NCBI GenBank assembly: GCA_013397935.1
Contig: VZRN01011461.1
Span: forward strand, 2,596,255 to 2,660,254
Length of the DNA: 64,000 nt
Source: Dasyornis broadbenti
Taxonomy: Eukaryota > Chordata > Aves > Passeriformes > Dasyornithidae
Direction: 5' to 3'
Numbering within the stretch: position 1 is the first letter of the stretch; each line of letters begins with the position of its first letter. The translations under genes and the position numbers were made by a program. The notes below the pieces were generated by a model, which was not told the origin of the DNA, did no database searches, and worked only from the letters and a program-made list of their open reading frames with translations. Below, piece by piece: positions 25,091-37,900 of this stretch.

Positions 25091-28000
25091 GACCCGGCAC
25101 GGCTGAACAAAGATACAAGAGCCAAGTGGAAGTGGTGTTAAGGAAAGGATGGCATGGCCAGAGAGCTCAGGGAAGCCAGGCGAAGTTACAGATGAATAAT
25201 CTCGGTAAATCTTCCCGAGTTTTGCAATGAGGATGAGGGACGGGGCTGTGGAGTGCGCCGCTGAGAGCACACGCGTGTGCTCCGTGCCGTCATCATTTGG
25301 ATGTGTTTGGCATCTCCTGCATGAGCCAGAGCTGGCACACAGGGCCTGGGGTGGCAGCTGCAGCAGGACAGGTGGTGACACAGTCCAGGAGAGCAGTGAC
25401 AGCAGGACCCCAGTTAATGGTCATGGACTTTACTGGGAACACAAAAATCACTGAGAGATCTTGGGGCAAAGTGTGCTGTCTTCACCCAGCATCCACTTTT
25501 AGCAATGCTTTCATTTGTGCATAATTTTCCTAGCTGATAATAACCCACTGTATTTTAAAAGACGGTTTTACAAAGACAGCTTAGGAATTGAATTGATTCT
25601 AGTTTTTTTCCACTTATAGATACCAGACAAAGCATGTCCTCATATCTTCACAAAGGCAAGACTCAGGAGACAGAAGCATACACTCTTTTAACCAGCCATA
25701 ATCACACAAGAAACAGCACTGAACAATTTGTGATAAAAATGTCACACACAGATTTTAGCAGGATTTTTTCTTCCCCATGAGGAAAAGCAAACAGAAGACC
25801 CATAACAGCGTGTTTGATCCGAGAGAAGCCATCTAGAAGAGGTCTCACAATACACAGGAACCGGCTTCCTATGTCAATGGCATGACTGTCTTCCAGAGTC
25901 CTTTACCTCTCTATCCAGTTCTGTTCCACACAAGATCTTACCTCTTTCTAAGATACAGTTACAGGACTGGCAACTTCTTCTGCTTAAAATATTAATTAAA
26001 GCTACAATTAAATATTTATTCCTGGAAATCTTTCCCCCTTTGTTTTGTGTGCCAAAACTGCTTCTTCCAAGGGGTAGGAGGATGAAGGGAAGGCACTACA
26101 TAATCAAGCAGTGCTCAGAGCAGTCCCCCAGTCACACAGCCTGGGATTACAGCCCTACTTTCCTCGAAGGTTCAGCACTCCTGACTCATCTCCCTTCCTT
26201 CCCTCTCTCCCTCTTCTTCCCAAGCAGAAACGCACAGTCCTTGGGAGATACATCACAATGGATACCCCCAGCCCTCATTGGTTTTCAGTACTAGAGGTGG
26301 GGACACTCCATGTGAGCGTTTGTGTGTGTGTGCCCCCAGCTACCACAGTTAGGAAAAGGGATTTTGCCTGCTGCTTTTTTTTCAACAGCTGCTGGAAACC
26401 CGAGAGCTTCCAGCTACCCCCGAAGTCCAACTTGTCTCCCTCCCCCTCCTCTTTTCTCTCAGCACAATTAATAACGATCAGTTAATCATTCCCAGCCCAC
26501 GGCCCTACCTTGCTCCTTCTGCCCCTGGTGTGGGGTGGCCGGCAGCAGGGCAGCTCCTTCCCAGGATGCAGGCAGGGTTGGGAATCTTCCCTGAGGCAAA
26601 TGCTGCTGGGTTGGGCCAGCAAGGGGCACCTCACAGCTGGGAGGAGGGCAGGAGGTGGTCCAGAGCTGAGGACTATCCTGCCTCTCTCCTTTCCTGCTGG
26701 ATGATCCCCTGCTTACTCAGACACAGCTCTGGGCTGTTGCAGGGACTGAGCACTCCCCTCAGAAGTCCTGACAAGGAGAAAAAGCCAGAAGGATTTCTTG
26801 ATAGCATAGCATCATTATATCCCTTTTCATTCATTTAAAGTATTCAAAGTGCAATTACTTACACAATTTGAGTCAAGGAAATGAGTGTGTAGGGGGGAAA
26901 TGCATCAGGTAATGTGATTCATTAGTGATGGTGGGTGATACATGTGCCCATGCAGCAGCAAGGATGAGGTGGCTTGAACAGCCCTTAAATAATTAGATGG
27001 GTGCTGCTTGTCAACATAGGGCAAATACTGCCCACCTCTATTAGAAAGGCATGAATTGGTCTAGGATTGCTCCACACATCACAAAGGCAATCCTGATTTC
27101 CAGTTCCGGACTGATTTTCAGAACTGTTTAATCTAAAAGACATTGTTGGCACAAGCACAAAGATGTAGGCTGGACATGAATGAACTGTGCCTGGAAATTA
27201 GAAACAGGCTCTCAAAGATTAGAGCAATAGGACTGCAACAGAGAATAATAGGAGGAAAAACACCCTTAACTCCTTGAATATGTGGCCTATTAAGTGTGCT
27301 TCAGTCCAGAGTGCTCTATTGCACTTCATGTTCTCATGTCCAGTGCCAGTGCTGGCTGGAAACCCACCAGTGTGCCAGCCCAAAAGAGTGGGATCTGCCT
27401 TTCTCTTAAGGCTGTTTACTATATAATGGGATACACTCATTCTATTTTACCAGATCAATTTTCTCCTGCCAGGCATCTGACAAGTTATTGTGTGCTCTCA
27501 CTATCTTAATCATCTGTAATTTTGAATCATGCTTCAGATGAGCTGTGTTCAGTTTGCAAAGCGTAGGAACCGAGGACGTCTTTGCTGCTCTCAGATAAAT
27601 CATAGCAGCAAGACCAAGGGAAAAAAATGCTCATAAAGAAATGAATCTCAATCTGTGTTTAGGGTTAAAATTCAATTCATGTTTACTAAAGGTACAGATA
27701 ACTTTGCAAATACTTTTCAAAGATTTGAAATAATAAAAAAACCCCAAATCGCCATAGAGTCATCAATAACACAGTGTACTAAAAGTAGTGCTAACACAAC
27801 CTTCTCAACAAGAATTTAACAAACATCTTTCCACCTTTCCCTCAGGGGAGGATTTAGCCCACAAACTCAGTTATCAAATCCAAAGCACTCTTAATAGCAG
27901 GGTGAGAAACTATTTCCTGAGCCCCACAGCCACCCTTGGGACATTGTATCATGGACAAGAAGTAGGTCAGCTCCAGCTTGTAATCACCTCCATTTTGTCA

Positions 28001-29546
28001 TCCTGGAAGGTGTAGCAAAACCCTACCAAGCAGGTATTGCTTAACTCCTAATATGGCTAGCTGGCTGTTTCATTTGGCTAGTGAAACAGTGAGAGTCTCT
28101 TCTTATGTTCCTTTTTCCATTTCTCACACTAAAACAGCTCCAGGTTCTTTGTTAGGAAGCAGGGACTTCATACCAGTGCAGAAGTCATCAGTGAGCACCT
28201 TGGCGGGAGGCACAATCTATCCAGTCGCTGCAGATTATTTTTTCTCTTTGCTAGCTTTTTTTCAGGTTCCACTCCTTCTAAAGGAAGATTATGTTTATCA
28301 TGAGCAGAGGAATCTTTTAATGCATGAAATCAGTCAGAAGCTACATAGCTACCAAAGGTTTTAAGGTGAGCCAGGCTGTCTCTCTGTTGTTCCTGATGCA
28401 ATCATCTCATATTCAGCTCTCAAACCTCATTTTTCAGATTGTTTGTCATCACAGTCTAAAGGATAAGTTTTTTACTTCAGGAAAAATAACATATATGGTT
28501 TGTGCTGAAGTAGAAACACAGAAAAGCTGAGCTTTTCAGCAAGGTAAGCTGCAGGGAAATTGGGGTGTTTTGAGACCATATGTCTTGTCTTTTTGGTGTT
28601 TTTACTTTACGTGTGATGGTCTTCCTTAAAATAACCCAAACCCATGATAGCAGAAAAACACGGCCTTAAAGAAGAACAGTTTCTCCATAATTTGCTTTTA
28701 ATTTTGTTAATATTGACTACCTGTCTGAAATAAAATACTGTCCCCTGCTCCCTGCTCTTCACCTGACATCTTCTACCCCTTCCTCCTGCTGTCTGTATTT
28801 GCTCTCGCTCACTATCCCCAGCTGCCTCAATGGTCACGCTGCTCGCCCTGTGGAGACTCACACCCTTCAGCCTCTGCCCTTCCTGAAAGCTTCACCTGTG
28901 CTTCCAGTCATCCCTGGCAAACTCAGCATTGCATCCACAGCCAGGTTTGCTATGAACTCACCACCAAAGGCCAGGCAGCTTCCTTTCTGTTATTCCCTGA
29001 GATCCACAGGGTTTGCATTATGCATGCTGAAGGGTCAGGCCAGGAACTGATAGGCAAAGGGCATTAACATTTGAAGAGAAGATGCAGCATCACAGCTGAA
29101 GTTTCCTTTCCAGGTTCAGAGAGTTACCAAGGGGTTGATCTAGAAGAGCAGTGCAAGGCACAGAGCAGCCATAAGCACTGAGGAGTGCACAGCACTGCAT
29201 TAGGGAGCTGCTTTTTGGAATGCCAAATAAAACAGCAGCTGCTCAACAAGCATATTGCTATGGTCTTCACACAAGTTTCCAACTTTGAACTGGAGCAAAG
29301 ATCAAACTGACTCATATTTTAGTGGTTCTGACAGATGTCATGATCCAAGTGTAACAGTCAGTTACCCAGTCAGACTGCTAAAAGTCTTTGACAAAAGTGC
29401 ATGTATATAATGTTGTGTTATCTGCAGTCATTTAAATACGTTTGTTTTGCCACACACTGGATGATAATATTCATAATTCACAATGATGAAGAATGATGAT
29501 AATGATCACATATTTCATAATGATGACATGCTGATAGCTAATTATG

Positions 29547-29618
29547 AAAAAAAAGGAAAGAAAGAAAAAGGGGGGAAAAAAAAGAAAAAGAAAAAAAGAA
29601 AAGAAAAGAAAAGAAAAT
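29547..29618 (+). repeat. GAAA-rich polypurine tract
   Basis: More than 70 consecutive purines, mostly GAAA/AAAAG units, end in four AAAAG units. There is no gene on either side for many kilobases. Confidence 0.95.
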
Positions 29619-32600
29619 CTCTACTATGCTCTGTCCAAATGAACACATAGTAAAATCTTTATGGTAAAAAGAGCCCACAAAACAATCCTCTCCTACATGT
29701 GGGTTGGGTTGTTGTTGTGATCTGCCTCCAGAGATGGCAACAGCCTGGAGGGAAACCACCAACACTGAGTGTGTAACCAGCAGCATCCCCTGAACCTGTG
29801 GCAGCTGCAGCTGCCAGGAGCTAAATACAAAGGCTGGAGATTTCCATGTTTCTCCTTCCCTCAGTACCTGTCCATCTTCAGTTTATGCACTGCTCTCCCC
29901 TTTTCCCAGTTTTTTTGTTCAGTTTAGATCCCAAACTGCACACAGAGGTCACGTCTGTGCTTAAAATTTACATTCTACTAAGACCTCTGTTCATATCAAT
30001 CGATACTCTGTCATAGCTGTGATTAAACTGATTCAAATATCTTTTCATCTCTTTTGGTAAAAGACTAGCTTTTATTAGCAATATGAATTGACTGGACAAA
30101 TAGATTCTTCCAGAACACTTGCAAATGCAACACAACTCACAGTAAGAAAAAATTGTCAACAACTGGAATTTTTTTCTTGAAAAAAGGCTTAAACAAAAAT
30201 TCCCATGGTGCTAGAGATATTAAATGAATGAAAACAGAGATGGAAAATAATACAATGGAGAGAGATGAGTACAAGGCTCCAATGTCCCAGCGTCCAGAAG
30301 ATTCTGTGCCCTCTTGTATCCAGAAATACGGAGCAGAAACCACAGTCACAGTCCATGTAACAGGATGCTATTTCCTGTGTTAGTGATCAGTGTGATATAT
30401 GGGTTAGAATATCTGTGTTCGTTTAATTTTGGGCAACGATCCCATCAGCATTTTCACTCCCACAACAGGGAGGGAGAAATGCACTCTCCCTGCTACATTT
30501 CTTAACGCATGGTTACTTGTTTCGATCTAGAAGACACAATTAAAGGCACAGTCACTGTCTTCTTTTTCCCTTAAAAACCACTGGGTATTAAATCTCATGT
30601 CCACATTACCTCAAGTCTTCTGAAAACAGACAATGGCAAGTTAGATCTGGCAACACAAGGGTGTTTTCACAGGCTGGCAAGCCTTCCACTCTTGAAAGCC
30701 TACCAGGTTTAAATATTTAATGATCTGACATGGCATTCATTGCCCTAATCAATTCTTTTTTTAGATAGGAGTCTGAAGATTCTCAGAGAGTGCAATCAGG
30801 CAGTGCTGGAGACCTGTAGAGGCTTCTCACACCAAAGAGCCAATAGCTACACTTGCTAGGACATGAGTAGGGCAGGCAGAATTCGCTGCCCTGTTCTGTT
30901 AGGGGCACATTGAAGCCATAAAAGGGGCAAACTGCCTCGAGACAAATCGGCTTTTACAAAGCCTTTTCTTTATATCCTTCATGTTGGTGGCATTTTTTAT
31001 TTAGAATTAAATGAAATGGAAACTTTTGCAAAGTTGAAATAAGGGAAATTCTGTTTTGGGAGGCAGTGGACAGATATAAGTTCCTCATTTGCAGAAGAAC
31101 TGTGCATGGGGTGCACGTGAAAATAGCCATGGGTTGGGTTCAGCCAGGCACTGGGTTACACTGCTTGCTTTAGAGCCCCAGGGAGCACCTGTGGGCTGAT
31201 GGAATATAGGAAATAAAACTGACAGAAAGTCAGAAAAAATGTCTGAAGTAATGTTTTCAAAAGAACTGAGATACTTTCAGCCAGATGCTCCTCCTCTGCC
31301 TGGAGTTCCTAATTCTCTCTCCTGACAGGAGTCAAATATTTACCCCATTCCTTTCTGCAAAACAATAGCCAGAGGGGGATTGGTGCTTTTCCCCCTTTTT
31401 AGTGATTGAAGGGTCAGGACACTCAAGTTGAATGTGGGAACCTCCAGCAGAGGCAATTCCTAGGGAAGATTTCTCCAGTGTCTCTCACCTGGTCTCTGCT
31501 GGCCCAAACGTACAGGGAATCTGAGCGGGGCTTGAGTACTGGACTCTCCTCATCCAGAAGATTCCCTTCATTAGTAGATGACACTGCAATTCCTTCACAA
31601 CTGGATTAACAAACTTTGGACTATTCTTAGCAAGAAGAACTGCATTGACTGAGAGCTTCAGGGCTGAAGACCACAGACCCATGAGAGGTACACAGTCCAG
31701 ATGTAGACTCAAATCAATTCAGAACAGACTAAACCCCACCACCTCCATAATTTTGGTGAAGTTTACGCTGAGTTTTATCACATCTTTCATTGCAGAGAAT
31801 AGTTCCTAGGATATTATTTTGCTCTAACTGAAGCCAGTAATAAAATGTTTATTGTTTCCCAGTGAGACCCAAGCAAGGCACATAATGCATTCAGCACCTG
31901 GAGTAAGAAATGTGTGAAGACAGACACATTAACAGATACCAGTGCTCCCTACCCTGGCATTTCTCTTCCAGCCCCAAGGACAGAAGCTGAAGTGTGAGGG
32001 GTCATTAGCACAGCCTTCCTTTGGGCCCAGGGTTTTATACCCTGCATTGGATGCTTGGATGATGATGCGCCACAAATACTCATGTCTAAACAACAGAAAT
32101 CAAAATTGGTTTGAAAGAAATGTGCTCAGAATTGTGGTTTGCAGGAAGTGGGGAATGATGTATGCAAGGATAAAAATCTCTCCTTGCAGAGCAACAGAAT
32201 TGATCTGGCTTGTTAAACCCGCCCAAGAAACAGTGGCGCTGTTGTTTTTTTAACTGCAGCTTGTCCTCATGAAAGAAGCTTGTTTATGCTTTCCACGGTG
32301 CTCACAGGTTCTTTTTATGGCACTTCATATTTCTCTGCTGCACAACTGAACAGAGACTGGGAAAAAATGTAGCTGTGCTTTATTTCAAAGGGCTGTACAA
32401 TAATGACAATTGTACAGTCCTTTGGGTTAAGTGCAGAACAGGCACAACTGATGGCATCCTGCAAAGAGATCGATAGGACGAGTTGATAAAGGTAAACATG
32501 CTTAAATATGATTGTAAATTTCTTAGAGGGTACATTTATAGATCAAATGCCTGGTAAGAAAATAATCATTAGCATATTGGGATGGAAAATGCATGGAAAC

Positions 32601-34949
32601 ATTATCACTCATTGCCTTGCAGAACTGTACACTTCTCCATTTAAACTGATGCTGCATCCTCCGGGGGGGGAAATCCCTCCAAACATACAAAGGGGGTCCC
32701 AATTCAACAAATCTTTTAATCCTGTAAGTCAATACTTAGTTGAAGGCACAGGAGCTGCACTGAGTGGCTAGAGATGTGCTCGCTCTGTGTTTGCTAGTGA
32801 CAGAATCATTCACATGAGGTACAGGCAAACATAAACAATCCTTGATGCAAGGAATTCAATGTGCTTTCTGCAAGTCTGTGTGCAAGATAAGACCAAACGC
32901 TGGCAAAGAACTTGGTAATTAGAAAAGGGAATAAAAATTGTTCATTTAATTTTGAATCTTCATCAGGAGCTCAAATATCAGAAAAACTGCTCAAAAATGT
33001 GGGGGGGCGGGAGTCAAGGATGAGAACGTTTTGCAGCAGAGAGGGCTGGTTCCAGGACCCTCAGCTCTGATCAGCCACGGCTGGGATGGTGTCACACACA
33101 CATTTCCCAGCAGTGACCCTGCTCCCATCACCAAGAGGAAATGCTTCCCGGCCCTTTTGTTTCAAACAGACAAAGCCAGCAGGAAACGCTCAGCTACCTT
33201 GCTGCCTGTCTTTCACCACCCATTCCACTGCTTCCTGCCTCTGTCTATTTTGGGAGAGAACTGTTTAAGAAAATTGCTTCTTCCCCAGTTCAGGTTTCGC
33301 TTACAAAGGCAGACTGAGCCTTCGGTGTCTCCCTGGGTTCTCCCTCCTCCTGCCCTAAGGGTGGGGAAAAGGCAGGAGCAAAAGGAGGATTAAACCAGGA
33401 GTGCTCACATCTGCCTCTTTCAGTTTTAGCCTTTCCTTCCTTTCAGCTGAGGGCCGTTTCTCATAGCATGGAGAAACTGTTCATGAATATTCTCTCTGTA
33501 GCGACAGTCTGGGATCCTCTGACAATGGGAACTGGCCATGCAGGAACAGACATTACAGTATTTTATTTTCACTCTTTAAAATGACAATTCCAGGTGTTTG
33601 ATTCCATTAGTTATTTGAGCAGAGTCAAATTCTGGCTCCATATTTTTGAAAAAAAAAGAAAAAACAACCAAAGAATTTAATGCAGTCCAACAATTTCTTG
33701 TTGTTTTCGGAAAATTTGGAGGCATTAATGCAATATTAAAAAAATTAATTCCTCTTTGTATGATAAATGCAAGGGTAGAAGTTTTTTGTGTTTTTATCAC
33801 ACCAGTGTATAGAACAGGGAAAGAATGGAAACATAAGAGAGGTGTTTGCACAAAGGTGGCAGCCTAAAATTGGTTGTGCTTTCTGCTTATCATGAGCTTC
33901 AGTGCTGCAGAAATGTCACATCTTCCTTGGTTTTTTTAAGGAATATTGAACGTCTTTCTATGCCAACACCATGGCAGCTAACAGGCCAAGATAAGGGTGC
34001 TCTGATCAGGGAATTTTCTATATCTACTCTCCTTCCACTAGCCATGTTTCCTCAAGTAACTGGAAAATATTAAAATCTCTGGATATGTTGTTTGAAGTAA
34101 ATAGTATTTTTAAAAGGAAATCAATTGAACACTTCCTGCTAGCTCGTCAGGTCAGTTTGCACCTCATCCATCTCTCCAGATTTGCAGCCACACAGCTCTG
34201 TGTGTGTGTTTGACTCCTTTCTGCTGATCTCGAATTATCTTTTTGCTCAGGAAAAGATTGCAGAGTGAATCTACAGAAAGCCATTCCTGTACAATGATGT
34301 TCAAGAACCATAACGCAAATATATCCTCAGATTTGTATGTGTTGGTGACAGACAGCTTTGAGATGCGTTTCACATCCTTAAGCCTGGGGAAAACAGAGAG
34401 AGTGCCCGTGAGGGAGAGGCACTTACCAGCTCGGATTTTTTCAGAATGACAGTGTATCCAGATCAATTAAACAATTCCTGCTGAGGTAAATAGGAGAGTC
34501 TTCACCACGAGAATCAACATCACAAGCACCAAAGAAAGAAGAGGTTTCTGCTCCTTAGGGTTTCTCCAGGTGTAAGGTGTATCCAGGTGACGACAGTAAA
34601 GCTGCACTGATCTTTGTTTCTTTTTAAAATTTTCTCCTATAGCCTTGTGTTTTTCTATTAATCCTCCACCTGCAGTCTCAAACTCCAGACTGATGGACTG
34701 AAATTTGCTGTATAAAGGATGATTTTATTAATTACATAAATCTTTGTACGTGGTGCAATACTTAACCCAGACTCATAAATGTTTCAGTGGACATGAGAGA
34801 AATAAAATCTTTAGGCTGACTCAGAAAGAAGTGCTCACTGAACCCATTCTGTGAGCAGTGAGGTGATTCCCCGCTCTGATATTAAATCTGCTGCAATTTC
34901 ACCAATGCTATCACTCTACAGCCTCTGGCAATACCACCTCATCAATAGG

Positions 34950-34998
34950 TTTATTATTATTATTATTGTTATTACTATTATTGTTAATATTATTATTT
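34950..34998 (+). repeat. Imperfect (TTA)n microsatellite
   Basis: About 15 TTA-type triplets with a few G or C interruptions lie in the intergenic region. Confidence 0.9.
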
Positions 34999-37900
34999 GG
35001 TGAATGTCTTAAAGGCTGCATCACGGCAAAAATGCTTTATGCCAAATACAAAGTTCCATTTAGTGCAACTTGTATTTTCCAGCTCAGTCCATGTTTTGTT
35101 TAGAGCTGATTCAGAGTGAAATTGCTTTCAATTTTTCACTCTGGCCAGCCAATCGAAGAAGCAGCCCTGCAGCCTTACCGCTGTGCTGCCACCAGGTACC
35201 AAAGTGCTCAGGGATGACTTGCAGACCAGCTTTTCTTTGGATGAAATTGGTCAGTCTCAGATCTCCCTTTCATCTGAGGACATTCACCATCTACGCATAT
35301 GAAAAAGAAAACTAAACAAACAAAAAAAAATCAGATATTAATTATATTTTCAAGTTCATCATGATTTTGATGCTTCCTCTCTCTTGTCTTCTCTTTCTAA
35401 TTATCTCCATGGCTACTCTCTGCACAGAGCCCAAAAAGTGCTTCTGCGCTGGAGCAACCTCGATATTATTTTTGGACTTTTCATCTTGCCATGTGTGTCT
35501 AATCCATACCAGTGTTCTTCAGGCCGTGGTCTGCAGAGATACTGCGGACAGCCTCTTTATTTGGGGTGCTGGAATACGGACTATTTGAGATACTCTAGGC
35601 TATTTCTTAAGGTAACACAGAAAAGTACACTATTGTCAGTTAGCCCAAATTCATTGTCCCAGGGCCAAAACCTCAGCTATTTCCCAGTCACAGGAACCAG
35701 GAAGCTGCCCGGCCAGGATGTCTCCATTTCTGCCAATGCTGACACAATTGTCAGGTCTTTTGTAGTCAGCATCACCCTATCAGGCAAATATTTACTCTGC
35801 AGCTATTGTCCCACTTTCCAGGAGATTTAAAGCTCACTAGCAGACGTGAATTCTGTTTAAACAACATGCCTGCCTTGTGGCTCCATTCTTGACTGAGAAA
35901 CTGTTTATATCGGTTTTCCCTCAAGGGCCTCACTTACAGTAAACACAATTAGGGCTAAAGACATTATCCACCATATATCGTCATTAGACACTGCCTGTTG
36001 CTCTCAGCTGTGCTTTGGGTGTAGTCTGTTCTAGACAAAACCATCCCTCAGTGATTAGGATGCTGCAGCCTCACATCCTAAAACCCTTCTTAACTTCAAG
36101 GGGTGGACAGGACTAGATTCTGCAGACCCTAAATCACAGTATAATGATTTTACTCAGAAAACGCTGCAGAAGATTTTAAGTCTGGTTCCGAATTTAAGCT
36201 GGAAAGGCTGCACTACTGCTGGCTGGCACACCAAGTTAGCTGAGAAGGGAGACAGGATGGCGGTACAGGGTTCCCAGGAATGTGGAAACCCATCTTTGCA
36301 TTTTTCTTCTGCATCTGCTTTGGTTTTACGGTGAGTGACTGATGAGTGACTTTGTCAGGAGCAAGTGTAAGAGGCTTAAATCAACATTTCCTGGCTTTGT
36401 CCTGGAAGTGACTTTGTTCCCAGAGGATGCCAGCTGGACAGGGTACTACTGTTAAACTTTCCTTCCAGATCAACTGGGAAGGATAGAATTTTTTCCCACT
36501 TTCTGCATGTTTGAGGATGTGCTGCTTTAGTTTCAGCAATTCTTCTGCAAAAGGCACATCACAGAGACAGGCACAGGCAAAGGGCATGAATCCTGCCAAC
36601 AGATCCTGTTCCAGTCCCTCACCAGGAGTGAGTGAGAACCCAAACCTGAGGTCTACAATTCTGTGCTGCTCAGGGGCCTCCCCCCTCACAGAACTCATGG
36701 AACACCCAGAATGATTTCACAGCAGAGCAGAGCACGAAGCTGAGCAGGGCTCAGGCAGAATATGACTGATCAGCCCCTGCAAAAGTATTGATGAGGCAAC
36801 TCTGGGTCTTTCTCTGCTGTCACTCATGTTCATTTGGTTTTTGTCAACTCTGCTGATTAACGCTGTTACAACAATCCAGAGACAGGTTGCAAAGGCAGAT
36901 GGGAAAGTGTCACAGCTGACAGACCAAAAAAAGGAAAAAAATAGTATTTCTGAGCTTCCTAATGCATTGGTCTGTCTGACTGCTCCAGGAAACTCTGAGC
37001 CCTTTTACCGTGAGCCACTGAGAGCAGCACTCAATCAGCAGCAGAGCAAGAGAAATACCTTCATTCGCTCTGCGGGAAAATCGCTATTTCCCAGCAATGC
37101 CACTGGCTGATCTATTAATCACTGATTTGATCATTTGCAGAGAAATAAAATGAACTGGGTGCCAGGAGCAAATGGATCAAGGAAAAAGACTAGGTTCAGC
37201 CATGAAAGGTTTTATCATCTTTTAATTTCTTGCATACTGTCGTTGTTATGTTCCTAATTGATAGAGGCACCAAGAAACAGATCAGTTATAATATATTTTT
37301 CTGACCAGTAATTTTGCAAGAGTTAATGAGAGACAGAGCAGTGCAAAGCATATCCAGAGGTTCATAATCTAACTTAGTCTTGTTTAATTATTATTTTTTT
37401 TAGAAGAAACACTTCCCCTCCAAGCAGGGCTGCTCGAGAGAAGCACGCTGTGTTCAAATTAATCTGCTCTCTGACCTGTCACTTGCATGAGTTCCTTGTG
37501 CTCTGAAGGTGAAATCATTTGGTTAGGAGCACCAGTGTGCCTCTTGATCTTTCAGCGCATAATCACTGGGCATCTTGCCTGTCAAAATATCTGAGAAGCA
37601 AATAGAGCACTTCATGGAGAGCACTGAAATCCTCCTAAAAACAGTGCCCAGTAAAACAGAGCTGACTCATGTCAGAGTTTTGTGCCGAAGGAGATCTCTT
37701 TATCTCCTTTTTCAGACTAACATACTCAAAACCACTTAAAAATTAAAAATGGCACCACAGAGCTTCAGGGACTTCAAAACTAAGCTAAACTCACAACTGA
37801 AACACTCGGCTTGTGCTCAAGATACCCTGTGCTGGCACAAAGTCACCATCTGCTCTCCTACAGAGCCTCTAACAACACTGACACAAACAAATAAGCTTTG

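Larger units (their letters stand above)
24720..25100. promoter_or_regulatory. CpG island, probable CARHSP1 promoter
   Basis: This is the densest CpG and GC stretch of the window, with repeated CCCCGCTCCGCCCC-type GC boxes (Sp/KLF-type sites) near 25010-25040. It sits at the upstream end of the CARHSP1 gene and contains a minus-strand splice donor at 24875. It also contains an imperfect tandem duplication of about 45 bp (24885 and 24936). A bidirectional promoter is possible, but no plus-strand gene is seen near it. Confidence 0.7.

Noticed and set aside
24721..25381. Long Pro/Gly/Ala/Arg-rich ORFs on both strands at the CpG island
   Set aside because: Typical artefacts of a CpG island with few AT-rich stop codons. 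The better explanation is a promoter and non-coding exon.
35384..35830. 148-codon plus-strand ORF with several Cys
   Set aside because: No recognisable motif, and it overlaps another ORF in a second frame. Treated as chance.
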